DNA of 64,000 bases from assembly GCA_024343425.1 (NCBI GenBank), contig BRLC01000001.1, forward strand, positions 25,773-89,772. Reading direction: 5' to 3'. Position numbers and translations under genes: made by a program. Below, one piece after another: positions 21,029 to 29,665 of the stretch. Source of the stretch: Rhizobiaceae bacterium MnEN-MB40S (GTDB lineage: Bacteria; Pseudomonadota; Alphaproteobacteria; Rhizobiales; Rhizobiaceae). The notes under the pieces were generated by a model, which was given only the letters and a program-made list of their open reading frames with translations, made no database searches and had not been told where the DNA came from. Within the stretch, counting starts at the first letter, position 1, and every line of letters begins with the position of its first letter.

Positions 21029-21919
21029 TTAACTTCTATTGGCGGACAGGTGCAGGGTGACCCACCCTCCGCGCCACAGAGTATGGCGATGATAAAGTCC
21101 CTGGCCAGCGAAAGCGGCCAGGACTTTCCATCTCTGGCTCGCCAGTATTCCTGAAAGCACAACAATGCCGCCGGGCGCCAAATGCCTGGCGATCGAAGGC
21201 GCCATCTTCATCAAGGGACGCGCCAGAATGTTGGCGACGATCAGGTCGAACGGGCCTTTCCTCTCGAAAATCGCCGAATGAAACCCTGCGGCGGTTTCGA
21301 ACGCAATCGCTGACGCCGTTTCATTCAGTCTGCTGTTGCGACGGGCGACCGCCACAGCCACCGGATCGATATCGGTGGCGAGAATGTCGGACAGCCCCTG
21401 TCTGGCGAGCGCAATGGCCAGAACGCCGCTTCCCGTACCCAGATCCAGCGCATTGGAGAACTGACGCGCTTTCGCAAGTCTGCCGATCATCTCCAGGCAG
21501 CCGGCCGTCGTTCCGTGATGACCGGTTCCGAACGCCTGGCCGGCCTCGATCTCGATCGCCAGTTCATGCGCTTGCGCCGCCCTGCGATCATGCGAGCCGA
21601 AGACAACGAACCGCCCGGCGCGCACCGGCTTCAAACCCTCCAGCGAGCGGCTGACCCAGTCGACGTCGGGCAGGGTTTCCGTTTCCACGACACTGTCGGG
21701 GAATGCACTTGCCAGTTGCGCCTGCATGACGGCGCGGACGTCGTCGACGTCGGCTTCATTCACATAGACTGATGTTTCCCAGAGGTCCTGTGTCTCGTCC
21801 ACTTCCATCGTGGCGAGCGGCAGGCCTTCTTCCTCCATCCAGTCGGCCAGGAGGTCCATGGCGCTGTTGCAGTCGCTTTCGCTGCCGCGGATGAAAAGGC
21901 GAAGCTGGCTCAATGTCAT
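21029..21919 (-). CDS. prmA: Ribosomal protein L11 methyltransferase
   Basis: PrmA is an S-adenosylmethionine-dependent enzyme that methylates ribosomal protein L11 at several amino groups. The 296-residue product has an N-terminal L11-recognition domain (about 1-110, rich in acidic residues), the motif GTGHHGTT, the SAM-binding LDLGTGSGVLAIALA, and the NILARPL motif that marks PrmA. Its start overlaps the stop of the antiporter gene by 4 bp. Confidence 0.93.
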   Translation of the reverse strand: MTLSQLRLFIRGSESDCNSAMDLLADWMEEEGLPLATMEVDETQDLWETSVYVNEADVDDVRAVMQAQLASAFPDSVVETETLPDVDWVSRSLEGLKPVRAGRFVVFGSHDRRAAQAHELAIEIEAGQAFGTGHHGTTAGCLEMIGRLAKARQFSNALDLGTGSGVLAIALARQGLSDILATDIDPVAVAVARRNSRLNETASAIAFETAAGFHSAIFERKGPFDLIVANILARPLMKMAPSIARHLAPGGIVVLSGILASQRWKVLAAFAGQGLYHRHTLWRGGWVTLHLSANRS

Positions 21920-23709
21920 GTGTCTCCCTGGGGCTTTGGACCATAGCTCAGTATGCGGTCATTGGCGGCCGGTTCGGAGGAGGCGGTTGTCGCGAAAACC
22001 AGCCGGCCGTTGGGCTTGATCCAAAGCAGCACAATGTTCTCTTCCGAACGGCTCTCGCGATAGTTCTCGATGGTGAAGTCTTCGGTCAGCCTTGTGAGAC
22101 GGAAGTCCCACCCCTCCAGTTCCTTCATGGCGAGGTCATGGTGGGTGAGCGGCGGATCGGAGAGCGGACGGCCGCCGAGCGTAAACGTCACGGCCTTGCG
22201 TTTTGAACTCCCATTGTCCGGCGCGATCTGAAACACATGGGAACGCCCGAGCTCCGGTCCGAAATTCGTGCAGACCAGCGTGTTGTAGGCGTCGTTGTCG
22301 GAGATGGCCATCAGCGCGGAGTAGTCATGGAACTGGACCGTGTGATGCGCGTCCTCCGACAGGATCTCCCCGAAATAGATCGGGACATTGGCGAACCGGG
22401 CCTCTTTCAGATGGTTCCAGTTCCGGTCGGCGATCAGCACCGGGATTTCGAGATCCTTGAGAACGGTGGCCAGTTTCCGCGCCCATGTCGAACCGCCTAC
22501 GATGAGCAACCCCGGAACGCCCCTGGATTTCAGCCCCAGCAGGCCAGCCAGAGGCGACAGGGAAAATCCGTGAAGGATGATGGACAGGATCACGACGGCG
22601 AAGGTGACGGCGACCATTCTTGAGCCGTCCTCCACGCCCATTGTTCCGAGCGCCGAACCGAACAGGCCTGACACGGCGACCGCGACGATGCCGCGCGGCG
22701 CGATCCAGCCCGTCAGCAGGCGTTCCTGCCAGCTGAGGCCGGTTCCGATGGTCGCAATGAAAATGGCGATCGGACGAATGACGAAGAGAAGCGCCGCCAC
22801 GAAGGCGAACACCCGCCAGTCCAGCGACGCGATGTCGTCCATCGTCAGCGACGCAGTCAGGAGGATGAAGACGCCGGAGACAAGCAGAACGGTGATCGTT
22901 TCCTTGAACCGGCGGATTTCGACCAGGCTGGCGATCCGTGTGTTGGCAATGGCGACGCCCATGATCGTGACCGTCAGAAGGCCGGCTTCCTCCAGGATCA
23001 TGTTCGTAACGGCATAGGCGAGCAGCACGGCGACAAGGAGGATCGGCGCTTTCAGGAATTCGGCGACGTAGCCGCGGATGAAGGCCCACTGCAGAAAGCG
23101 GGCGACAAGCCACCCGCCGCCCACCGCGACGATCAGGGCAAGCGGCACAGTCACCGCGAGATCCGATGCCTCATGGCCGCCATGCAGGATCAGGAACACT
23201 TCGAACGTCAGCACGGCGGCCAGCGCTCCGATCGGGTCATTGACAATCGATTCCCATCGCAGAAGCGACGCCGTCCGCGACGACAGCCGCGCCTGTCGCA
23301 GCAACGGCGCAATGACAGTCGGTCCCGTGACGATCAGGATTGCGCCGAGCACGGCTGCGGTCGGCCAGGAAAGACCGGCGATAGAGTGACCGGCCAGAAG
23401 TGACATGATCCAGACCAGCGGTCCGCTGATGAGGATGATGCGGCGAACGGCCGTCGATGTTTCGCGAATTTCACGGAAATTCAGCGTCAAACCGCCTTCG
23501 AAGAGGATGATCGCCACGGCGAGTCCCACCAGCGGCTGGTAAACGTCGCCGAAATCCTGCGCGGGATTGATGAAGCCCGTTATCGGACCTGCGACAAAGC
23601 CGGCGATCAGAAGCAGGACGATGGAGGGAAGCCGCAAACGCCACGCAAGCCATTGCGCGGCAATGCCGGCCGTGCCGATCAGCGCGATTTTCAATGACAG
23701 GTCGTGCAT
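21916..23709 (-). CDS. Cation:proton antiporter (CPA type) with C-terminal cytoplasmic domain
   Basis: This 597-residue inner-membrane antiporter has about twelve hydrophobic segments over residues 1-400, with LPSIVLLLIAGFVAGP near the start, VAIILFEGGLTLNF, ESIVNDPIGALAAVL (Asp pair of the NhaP-type ion site) and APRGIVAVAVSGLFG. After residue 400 comes a Rossmann-like domain (VPGLLIVGGSTWARKLATVLKD) like TrkA-N/RCK regulatory domains, then a tail of about 100 residues. The ion could be Na+ or K+. It is cotranscribed with prmA downstream. Confidence 0.87.
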   Translation of the reverse strand: MHDLSLKIALIGTAGIAAQWLAWRLRLPSIVLLLIAGFVAGPITGFINPAQDFGDVYQPLVGLAVAIILFEGGLTLNFREIRETSTAVRRIILISGPLVWIMSLLAGHSIAGLSWPTAAVLGAILIVTGPTVIAPLLRQARLSSRTASLLRWESIVNDPIGALAAVLTFEVFLILHGGHEASDLAVTVPLALIVAVGGGWLVARFLQWAFIRGYVAEFLKAPILLVAVLLAYAVTNMILEEAGLLTVTIMGVAIANTRIASLVEIRRFKETITVLLVSGVFILLTASLTMDDIASLDWRVFAFVAALLFVIRPIAIFIATIGTGLSWQERLLTGWIAPRGIVAVAVSGLFGSALGTMGVEDGSRMVAVTFAVVILSIILHGFSLSPLAGLLGLKSRGVPGLLIVGGSTWARKLATVLKDLEIPVLIADRNWNHLKEARFANVPIYFGEILSEDAHHTVQFHDYSALMAISDNDAYNTLVCTNFGPELGRSHVFQIAPDNGSSKRKAVTFTLGGRPLSDPPLTHHDLAMKELEGWDFRLTRLTEDFTIENYRESRSEENIVLLWIKPNGRLVFATTASSEPAANDRILSYGPKPQGDT

Positions 23710-23789
23710 CGGGAAGGGTCCGGGGTTCGCAAGCCTCCCAGATGTAGAGGATCAGACGGTGAAAGGAAACTCCCGCCTTGCAGTCTGAT

Positions 23790-24389
23790 CTATCCGCTGA
23801 TCAGGTTCTGCAATTTCTTGACGGCCGTGTCGCCATCCTCGCCAAAGGAAATCGTGCCGCGGAAATATCCGTCCCTGTCGAGCAGGAAGACGCTCGCTGT
23901 ATGGTCCATCGTGTAGTTTTCGTCCGGATTGTCCTCGTCCGTCGGAACCTTCTTGAAATAGACCTTGAAACCCCTGGCCATGTCCCGCACTTTTTCGGGA
24001 TCGCCGGAGACGCCAATGATCCGCTTCGAAACGTTCGAAACGTAGTTGTCGAGGATTTCCGGCGGGTCCCGTTCCGGGTCTACCGTCACGAAATAAGCCT
24101 GAATTTCATTGCCGTCCGGGTCCACCTGCTTGAGCCAGCCATCAAGTTCGAACAGGGTCGTGGGGCAAATTTCCGGACAGTGGGTGAAACCGAAGAACAG
24201 CGCGGTCGGCTGCGAATGGAGTTCCTTGTCCGTGAAGCTGTCGCCATGCTGGTCGACGAGGTCGAATGCGACGCCATAGGGCTTTTCCAGCAGCGCCTCG
24301 TTGCTGCTTGACCATTGATAGGCGATCCAGCCGAATGCGCCGGCAAGCACGACGACGAAGGTAAGGAGGAAGATGCGTATTGCCGTCAT
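23790..24389 (-). CDS. SCO1/SenC family copper chaperone
   Basis: This is a 199-residue membrane-anchored periplasmic thioredoxin-fold protein that delivers copper to, or reduces, the CuA site of cytochrome c oxidase. It has one N-terminal membrane anchor (about 5-25). The copper ligands are CPEIC (Cys71 and Cys75) and His163 in YTMDHTA. FFGFTHCPEICPTT is the family signature. A good GGAGGAAG motif lies just inside the coding start, so the ATG at 24389 is the likely but not certain start. The next gene upstream encodes a small membrane protein. Confidence 0.93.
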   Translation of the reverse strand: MTAIRIFLLTFVVVLAGAFGWIAYQWSSSNEALLEKPYGVAFDLVDQHGDSFTDKELHSQPTALFFGFTHCPEICPTTLFELDGWLKQVDPDGNEIQAYFVTVDPERDPPEILDNYVSNVSKRIIGVSGDPEKVRDMARGFKVYFKKVPTDEDNPDENYTMDHTASVFLLDRDGYFRGTISFGEDGDTAVKKLQNLISG

Positions 24390-24494
24390 GGCCGCTCCGG
24401 TTTCAGGCAGGTTTTCAGGTTTCGTGAGCGTCTATATGGGGCGCAGCGCCGCCCGCGTCACCATGATAATTTGCCACACGGATGCGCCTGACGC

Positions 24495-24653
24495 TCAAAA
24501 ACACCAGGAAAGGCCGGTCGACGCATATGTCATGAAGATATCCGCGCCGTGCCGGTACCAGCCAGCGAAAGCGACAGTCGCCGCGCCGCTTGCCACGAGC
24601 GCGACGATCACGCCAATGAGAATGCGGTCGAATGTGGAGCGGGGCGTCTTCAT
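24495..24653 (-). CDS. Conserved small membrane protein
   Basis: This is a 52-residue protein with one membrane helix (about 10-29) followed by a short tail, YRHGADIFMTYASTGLSWCF. The HG.DIF.....GL.WC. tail recurs, to my recollection, in small uncharacterised proteins of rhizobia. The ATG at 24653 begins KTPRSTFDR, and the in-frame extension upstream to 24710 looks non-coding. It lies between sco and ggt on the same strand. Function unknown. Confidence 0.6.
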   Translation of the reverse strand: MKTPRSTFDRILIGVIVALVASGAATVAFAGWYRHGADIFMTYASTGLSWCF

Positions 24654-24693
24654 GGGCCTAATATAGCGTGGGCAGGGTCCTGTTCCAATGGGA

Positions 24694-26463
24694 TTATTGT
24701 CCGAGCACAAGTCCTTCGCGCCGGGGATCTGCGCCGCCTTTCAACACGCCATCGCGGATGACGACGCCGTGCAGGCCGGAATTCAGCTCCCGGATTTTGA
24801 CCTCGTAGCCCATCGCCGTCAGCTTTTCGGAGAGGCTCTCCGCCTGCGCGCCTTCCTCGATGTCGTAAGCGCCGAAGCGGTTGACCAGATGCGGCATGGC
24901 GACCGCCTGCTGGACGTCCATGCCCCAGTCGATCTGAGCGATGAGGGCCTGCGCGACATAGCCGATAATCCGGCTGCCTCCGGGTGACCCGATCGCCATG
25001 ACGGGTTCGCCATTCTGCATGACGATGGTTGGCGCCATGGAGGAGCGCGGTCGCTTGCCCGGTTCGACGCGGTTGGCGATCGGAACGCCGTCCTTATGGG
25101 TGCGGAATGAAAAATCGGTCAATTCGTTGTTCAGGATAAAGCCGCCGACCATGAGGCGCGAGCCGAAATAATTCTCGACCGTCGACGTCATCGAGACCAC
25201 ATTGCCCTCCGTGTCGACGATGGAGAAATGCGTGGTGGACGGCAGTTCCAGGCTTTCGTCGTCGGCAAATAATCGCGCGTGATCCCAATGCGGTTCGCCG
25301 GGGGCGACTTCGTCGGGCGTCAGGACGGCCCCGGGCTCCAGCAATCGGGCGCGCTCGTCCAGGTAGGCGCGATCAAGCAGGCCCTTCAGCGGCATTGGCA
25401 CAAAGTCGATATCGGCCATGTAACGACCGCGATCGGCGAAGGCGAGGCGGGAGGCGTCGCCGATCAGCCGCCAGCTTTCCGGATTGTCCGGTCCAAGGGT
25501 CGCGAGATCGAACGGCTCCAGCATGCCGAGAATCTGCCCGATCGTCAGCGCGCCCGAGGAGGGCGGTCCCATGCCGCATACGTCGTGGGCGCGGTAGCTC
25601 ATGCAGACCGGCTCTCTTTCCACGATGCGGTAGGACGCCAGGTCTTCCAGAGACAGGAGGCCGGGATTGTCCGCCGCCGTCTGCACCGTTTCAACGATAT
25701 GTTCCGCCAGCGGTCCCCGATAAAAGGCGTCCGGCCCACTCTCCGCAATCATCCGCAGGGTCTCGGCATAGGCGGGGTTCTTCAGCAGATGCCCGACCGG
25801 ATGCGGCTGAAGGTCTTCGTCGTAAAAATAGTCTCGCGGGCCCGGATAGGTGGTCAGGCGCTCTGCGTCGCGCGCAAGCAGCGCGTTCAGGCGCGGCGTG
25901 ATTTCGAATCCGTTCTCGGCGAGGTTGATCGCCGGCGCAACGAGGTCGGGCCACGCAAGTGTTCCGTAGCGTTGGTGGGCGTCATACAAGAGTTTCAGCG
26001 TGCCCGGCGTCCCGACGGATCGCCCGCCAACCACCGCGTCGAAGAATCCAAGCGGTTCGCCATTCTCATCCAGAAAGAGCTCCGGCGTGGCGTCGCGCGG
26101 GGCTGTCTCGCGCCCGTCAAAGGTGGTCAGCCGGTCGTTTGTCGCATCGAAATAGACGAGGAAACCGCCGCCGCCGATGCCGGAGGATTGCGGTTCGACA
26201 AGACCGAGCACAAGCTGAACCGTCACCATGGCGTCTATGGCGGCGCCGCCTTGCGCCAGAACATCGTAGCCTGCCTCGCTCGCAAGCGGATGCGCCGTCG
26301 CGATCATGAAATCCTTCGCCGTCGCCAGCTGGCGCTCCGCGGTTCCGGTCGCGCTTTCCGGCGCCACGGCGTCCGTCGCCTGCTGCGCGGAGGCAAAACC
26401 GGATGACAGCAGAAACGCGGCAAAGACGATTGGCTTCAGAAATGAAGCGGCTTTCCAGGGCAT
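24694..26463 (-). CDS. ggt: Gamma-glutamyltransferase
   Basis: This N-terminal nucleophile hydrolase moves or hydrolyses the gamma-glutamyl group of glutathione in the periplasm. The 589-residue precursor has a signal peptide ending in GFASA. The self-cleaving Thr nucleophile is Thr410 in TTHFS, which starts the small subunit. Other signatures are GLVEPQSSGIGGGGF, GPPSSG, and SMAPTIVM near the C-terminus. The ATG at 26463 is preceded by GGAGGAATC; the longer frame to 26559 would overlap the TumA gene. It lies downstream of the toxin-antitoxin pair on the same strand. Confidence 0.94.
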   Translation of the reverse strand: MPWKAASFLKPIVFAAFLLSSGFASAQQATDAVAPESATGTAERQLATAKDFMIATAHPLASEAGYDVLAQGGAAIDAMVTVQLVLGLVEPQSSGIGGGGFLVYFDATNDRLTTFDGRETAPRDATPELFLDENGEPLGFFDAVVGGRSVGTPGTLKLLYDAHQRYGTLAWPDLVAPAINLAENGFEITPRLNALLARDAERLTTYPGPRDYFYDEDLQPHPVGHLLKNPAYAETLRMIAESGPDAFYRGPLAEHIVETVQTAADNPGLLSLEDLASYRIVEREPVCMSYRAHDVCGMGPPSSGALTIGQILGMLEPFDLATLGPDNPESWRLIGDASRLAFADRGRYMADIDFVPMPLKGLLDRAYLDERARLLEPGAVLTPDEVAPGEPHWDHARLFADDESLELPSTTHFSIVDTEGNVVSMTSTVENYFGSRLMVGGFILNNELTDFSFRTHKDGVPIANRVEPGKRPRSSMAPTIVMQNGEPVMAIGSPGGSRIIGYVAQALIAQIDWGMDVQQAVAMPHLVNRFGAYDIEEGAQAESLSEKLTAMGYEVKIRELNSGLHGVVIRDGVLKGGADPRREGLVLGQ

Positions 26464-26555
26464 CGTGATTCCTCCGTGACGCTTCACGCATCCGGCCATA
26501 GATATATTCTTCATTTCAAGCGAAATAAGATTGGAAAGGCGCCCGGGCGAGGGGC

Positions 26556-26954
26556 TCACGCAGCTTTGACCGGGTTGCGGCCATGTTCTCCCGATACCGG
26601 AAGCGGCAATTCAAGCTGGAAGCCTGTATAGGGAAAATGCGGTCTGATGCGGCCCTGTTTTCCTCTTTCGAGCGTGACTATCCCGTAATCCTCCATTTTT
26701 CGCAGGGTTCGCGAAAGATTCGAGACCTTGCGGCCGGTCAGGTTCTCCAGTTCCTGCAGGGACTGTGGTCTGGCTTGCGAGATGAGCGCCAGAAGTTCTC
26801 TGTTTTGTTCTGACAAAACACGCGCGAAGCTCTGGATGGACGTAAACCAGATCTTCGGTTCGCCGGGTTTGCGCCTATGCTCGCCTTTGGCGATCGCCAT
26901 CGTGTAGGCCTTCATCTCTTCGTAACTCATGATGCCGATTTTGAGCGTCTTCAT
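26556..26954 (-). CDS. TumA-like antitoxin, HTH transcriptional regulator
   Basis: This 132-residue winged-helix protein is the second gene of a toxin-antitoxin-like pair. QSLQELENLTGRKVSNLSRT followed by LRKMEDYGIVTLERG is a MarR/ArsR-type helix-turn-helix and wing, as in the HVO_A0114-type regulators paired with TumE toxins. The N-terminus (MSYEEMKAYTMAIAKGE) is a helix that could contact the toxin. AAAGGAGCTC precedes the ATG. It begins 41 bp after the toxin gene. It probably represses the promoter at 27378-27406, which carries a palindrome; that is inference from other TA operons. Confidence 0.75.
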   Translation of the reverse strand: MKTLKIGIMSYEEMKAYTMAIAKGEHRRKPGEPKIWFTSIQSFARVLSEQNRELLALISQARPQSLQELENLTGRKVSNLSRTLRKMEDYGIVTLERGKQGRIRPHFPYTGFQLELPLPVSGEHGRNPVKAA

Positions 26955-26995
26955 TTACGAGAGCTCCTTTCCTCGAGGATTTTGTCAACATTGCT

Positions 26996-27358
26996 TCAGA
27001 AGTCGGCGAGAAGAGTGGCGGCGTCCACGAAGCCGTAGGGTCGGATTGTGTCCTCTCGGTGCATATGGTCGTAGGGACGGGCCTTTTTACCACCGGGCCC
27101 GGCGCTCGCCTGAACGGGATGCGCATTGTCATATCCAAAAATACGTTTGCCCGATGGCTCATGCAACGTGATTGTATAGGACAAGCCATGAGGCTTTTCA
27201 GGTGTCGGCTGAATCGGCACGATCCGGAATTTAACCCAATAAGACTTCTCCGTGTCGACAAAGAAGGTAACTCCATCCAAGTCAAGGAGGGTGGCAAGCG
27301 CGTGGTCCTGGATGTCTTTTCTGTCTGGCAAAGTACAACACTTATCAGAAGCAGACAA
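26996..27358 (-). CDS. TumE-family toxin (DUF6516)
   Basis: This 120-residue protein belongs to the DUF6516/TumE toxin family. The family pattern is clear: LLDLDGVTFFVD, then YWVKFRIVPIQPTPEKPHGLSYTITLH, FGYDNAHPV, DHMHRED, and a closing FVDAATLLADF. TumE members are proposed RNases; the conserved His and Asp residues of DNAH and DHMH are candidate active-site residues. No ATG fits. The best start is TTG at 27358, 13 nt downstream of the predicted transcript start with AAGG close by. A later start would remove the variable first 10-20 residues. It is followed by TumA. Confidence 0.75.
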   Translation of the reverse strand: MSASDKCCTLPDRKDIQDHALATLLDLDGVTFFVDTEKSYWVKFRIVPIQPTPEKPHGLSYTITLHEPSGKRIFGYDNAHPVQASAGPGGKKARPYDHMHREDTIRPYGFVDAATLLADF

Positions 27359-27377
27359 ACCTTATCCGGAATTGATA

Positions 27378-27406
27378 AATATAAGCTTATCGGGCATGCG
27401 TGTGAA
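27378..27406 (-). promoter_or_regulatory. Promoter and putative operator of the tumE-tumA pair
   Basis: On the reverse strand, TTCACA (27406-27401) and TATATT (27383-27378) are separated by exactly 17 bp, which is close to the sigma-70 consensus. The perfect 10-bp palindrome ATAAGCTTAT (27381-27390) overlaps the spacer and the -10 box, where a repressor such as TumA would block polymerase. The predicted start of transcription is about 13 nt before the TTG start of the toxin. Confidence 0.6.
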
Positions 27407-27460
27407 TATTCAAGCAATACAACCATTGATAGTAAAATGCAGAGGCAGATTGCAATGAAA

Positions 27461-27484
27461 AAGGCCGCCCCGGAGGACGGCCTT
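27461..27484 (-). terminator. Terminator of cpdB (reverse strand)
   Basis: On the reverse strand, AAGGCCG and CGGCCTT form a 7-bp stem, extended by GG/CC pairs, 29 bp after the cpdB stop, followed by TTTTTC. It separates cpdB from the toxin-antitoxin pair, which has its own promoter. Confidence 0.8.
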
Positions 27485-27512
27485 TCCTGATTGCTGAATT
27501 TGGCGCTGCGGC

Positions 27513-29492
27513 TTACAGCGTGATGCGGTACTTGGCGAAGCCTTCGGCTCCGTCTCCCGCGGCTTCGATCTTCACGTCCTTGACGTCGGCCATAAAGGCC
27601 TTTGCTTTCGGGCCGGTTTCGAAGATGGCCGTTGCGCCTTCCACTGGTGCGAAGGTCCAGTTGCTGTCGGCGGACGGGTTGATCGTGCCTTTCTCGACGA
27701 TGTAGCGAACGATCACGTCTCTGTTCGTGTCGGGCGCGATGAAGATCACCACATCGTCATTGATGCCGGGGAAATTGCCGCCGCCGCCGGCGCGATAGTT
27801 GTTCGTCGCCACAACGAACTTCTGGTCTGGATCGATCGGTTCGCCATTGAACTTGAGATCAACGATGCGATTGGCGCCGGCGTCGAGCAACTTGCCGTCC
27901 GGATCGTATTTCGAAGGCTGCGTGAGATCGATCTCGTAGGTCACGCCGTCGATCACGTCGAAATTGTAGGACGGGAAGCCGCTGTTGATGAGCGGCTGGT
28001 CGGCTTTGCCGGCCTCGACCTGGTTGAAGATGCCGGCGGAGCGCTCCAGCCAGTCCTTGACCTGCGCGCCGGTGATTGCGACGGCGCGCACCGTGTTCGG
28101 ATAGAGGTAGAGGTCCGAAACATTCTTGATGGCGACGTCGCCGGGCGCCACGTCCGTGTAGTAGTCGGGACCGCCGCGACCACCGGCCTTGAAGGGGGCT
28201 GCGGCCGAAAGAATCGGCACGCCTTCCCACTCCGTGCCTTTCATCATCTGGTCGATATACCAGGTCTGCGCCTGGCTGACGATCTGCACCGACGGGTCGT
28301 CGGCGACGAGAGCGAAATAGGAGTGGAGCGGCGCCGATGTCTTGCCGACGGGCCGGCGGATATATTCGAGCGTAGCCTCGTGTTCCTTCGTGACCGAGTC
28401 CAGCACTTCCTGCTGATCCTCGACCAGCGGCACGATGGTGCGGCCGTCGCGCTCGTAGATCGAGGGGGCGCTGGTGGTGAAGCTTGCGATCTTCCACTCA
28501 TTGCCGTCGCGCTCCAGCATCAGGTCGATAATGCCGAGGTTGGAGCCCCAGAAGCCACCCATGGCGGCTGGCTTGCCCTGCAGCGTTCCCTTTTCGGCGT
28601 CGACGCCGTCCAGGCCTTCATATTTCGGACCGGGGAAGACCAGGTGGTGATGGCCTGTAAAGAGCGCGTCAATGCCGTCCACGCCGGCAAGATGCAGCGA
28701 CGCGTTCTCCATGCCGTCGGTCTGGCTTGCGGCGTCGATGCCGGAGTGCGACAGGGCGATGACGATGTCGGCGCCTGCTTCCTTCATTTCCGGAACCCAG
28801 GCTTCTGCGGCCTGGACGATGTCGCGCGTATTGGCGTTGCCTTCCAGGTGGCGGCGGTCCCAGTTCATGATCTGCGGCGGAACGAAACCGATGAGGCCGA
28901 CCTTGATCGGATGTTCATTGCCGGCGCCGTCTGTGATGGTCTTTTCAAGGATCACGTAGGGTTTCAGGAAGAGCTCGTCGTCGCGCGCATTGGAGGCGAG
29001 CATGCCCTTCGTTACGTTGGCGGACACGACCGGAAAATTGGCGCCGTTGAGCGTCTTGAACAGGAAGTCCAGGCCGTAGTTGAATTCGTGGTTGCCGAGC
29101 GTCGAGGCTTCAAATCCGAGCGTGTTCATCGCCTGGATGATCGGATGCATGTCGCCTTCCTTCATGCCGCGCTCGTAGGCGATGTAGTCGCCCATCGGGT
29201 TGCCCTGGAGGAAGTCGCCGTTGTCGATCAGCATGGAGTTGGTCGCCTCGTCGCGGAACTTCTTGATCAGCGTCGCGGTGCGCGACAGGCCAACGGAATC
29301 CGACGGACGGTCGCCATAGTAGTCATACGGGTAGACGTGAACATGCAGGTCGGTCGTTTCCATCAGGCGCAAATGGGCCTGGTTGTCGGCCGCATGAACC
29401 GAGAACGGGTGTAACAGGGCAAGCGAACCGGCGGCGGCCGTGCCCCTGAGGAAAGTGCGTCTGTTTATCAGAAGTTCTGGGCGTTTGATCAT
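27513..29492 (-). CDS. cpdB: 2',3'-cyclic-nucleotide 2'-phosphodiesterase / 3'-nucleotidase (Tat-exported)
   Basis: This 659-residue periplasmic metallophosphatase opens 2',3'-cyclic nucleotides and removes the 3' phosphate, allowing growth on extracellular nucleotides. The N-terminus carries a Tat signal (RRTFLRG, Arg11-Arg12) followed by a hydrophobic stretch ending in VHAAD. The metallophosphoesterase domain shows [30 protein letters not shown] and FTGHHHL. The C-terminal 5'-nucleotidase domain follows from about residue 370 and includes [16 protein letters not shown] 29492 was chosen because the Tat signal begins there. Confidence 0.92.
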   Translation of the reverse strand: MIKRPELLINRRTFLRGTAAAGSLALLHPFSVHAADNQAHLRLMETTDLHVHVYPYDYYGDRPSDSVGLSRTATLIKKFRDEATNSMLIDNGDFLQGNPMGDYIAYERGMKEGDMHPIIQAMNTLGFEASTLGNHEFNYGLDFLFKTLNGANFPVVSANVTKGMLASNARDDELFLKPYVILEKTITDGAGNEHPIKVGLIGFVPPQIMNWDRRHLEGNANTRDIVQAAEAWVPEMKEAGADIVIALSHSGIDAASQTDGMENASLHLAGVDGIDALFTGHHHLVFPGPKYEGLDGVDAEKGTLQGKPAAMGGFWGSNLGIIDLMLERDGNEWKIASFTTSAPSIYERDGRTIVPLVEDQQEVLDSVTKEHEATLEYIRRPVGKTSAPLHSYFALVADDPSVQIVSQAQTWYIDQMMKGTEWEGVPILSAAAPFKAGGRGGPDYYTDVAPGDVAIKNVSDLYLYPNTVRAVAITGAQVKDWLERSAGIFNQVEAGKADQPLINSGFPSYNFDVIDGVTYEIDLTQPSKYDPDGKLLDAGANRIVDLKFNGEPIDPDQKFVVATNNYRAGGGGNFPGINDDVVIFIAPDTNRDVIVRYIVEKGTINPSADSNWTFAPVEGATAIFETGPKAKAFMADVKDVKIEAAGDGAEGFAKYRITL

Positions 29493-29665
29493 GGTGGTTC
29501 TCCCGTCCGGCAAATCCCGCTCTTGTCCCGAAACCGCCGCGATCCTTGTGTTAGAAGCCGACAGATTACTGCCGAATGCCACATGCGTCCAGAATGGCTG
29601 CATTAATATGACAGCCGCGCTGAATTCGCAGAAAAATCGCATTGGTTGTGGACAGCTGGCGCGGA

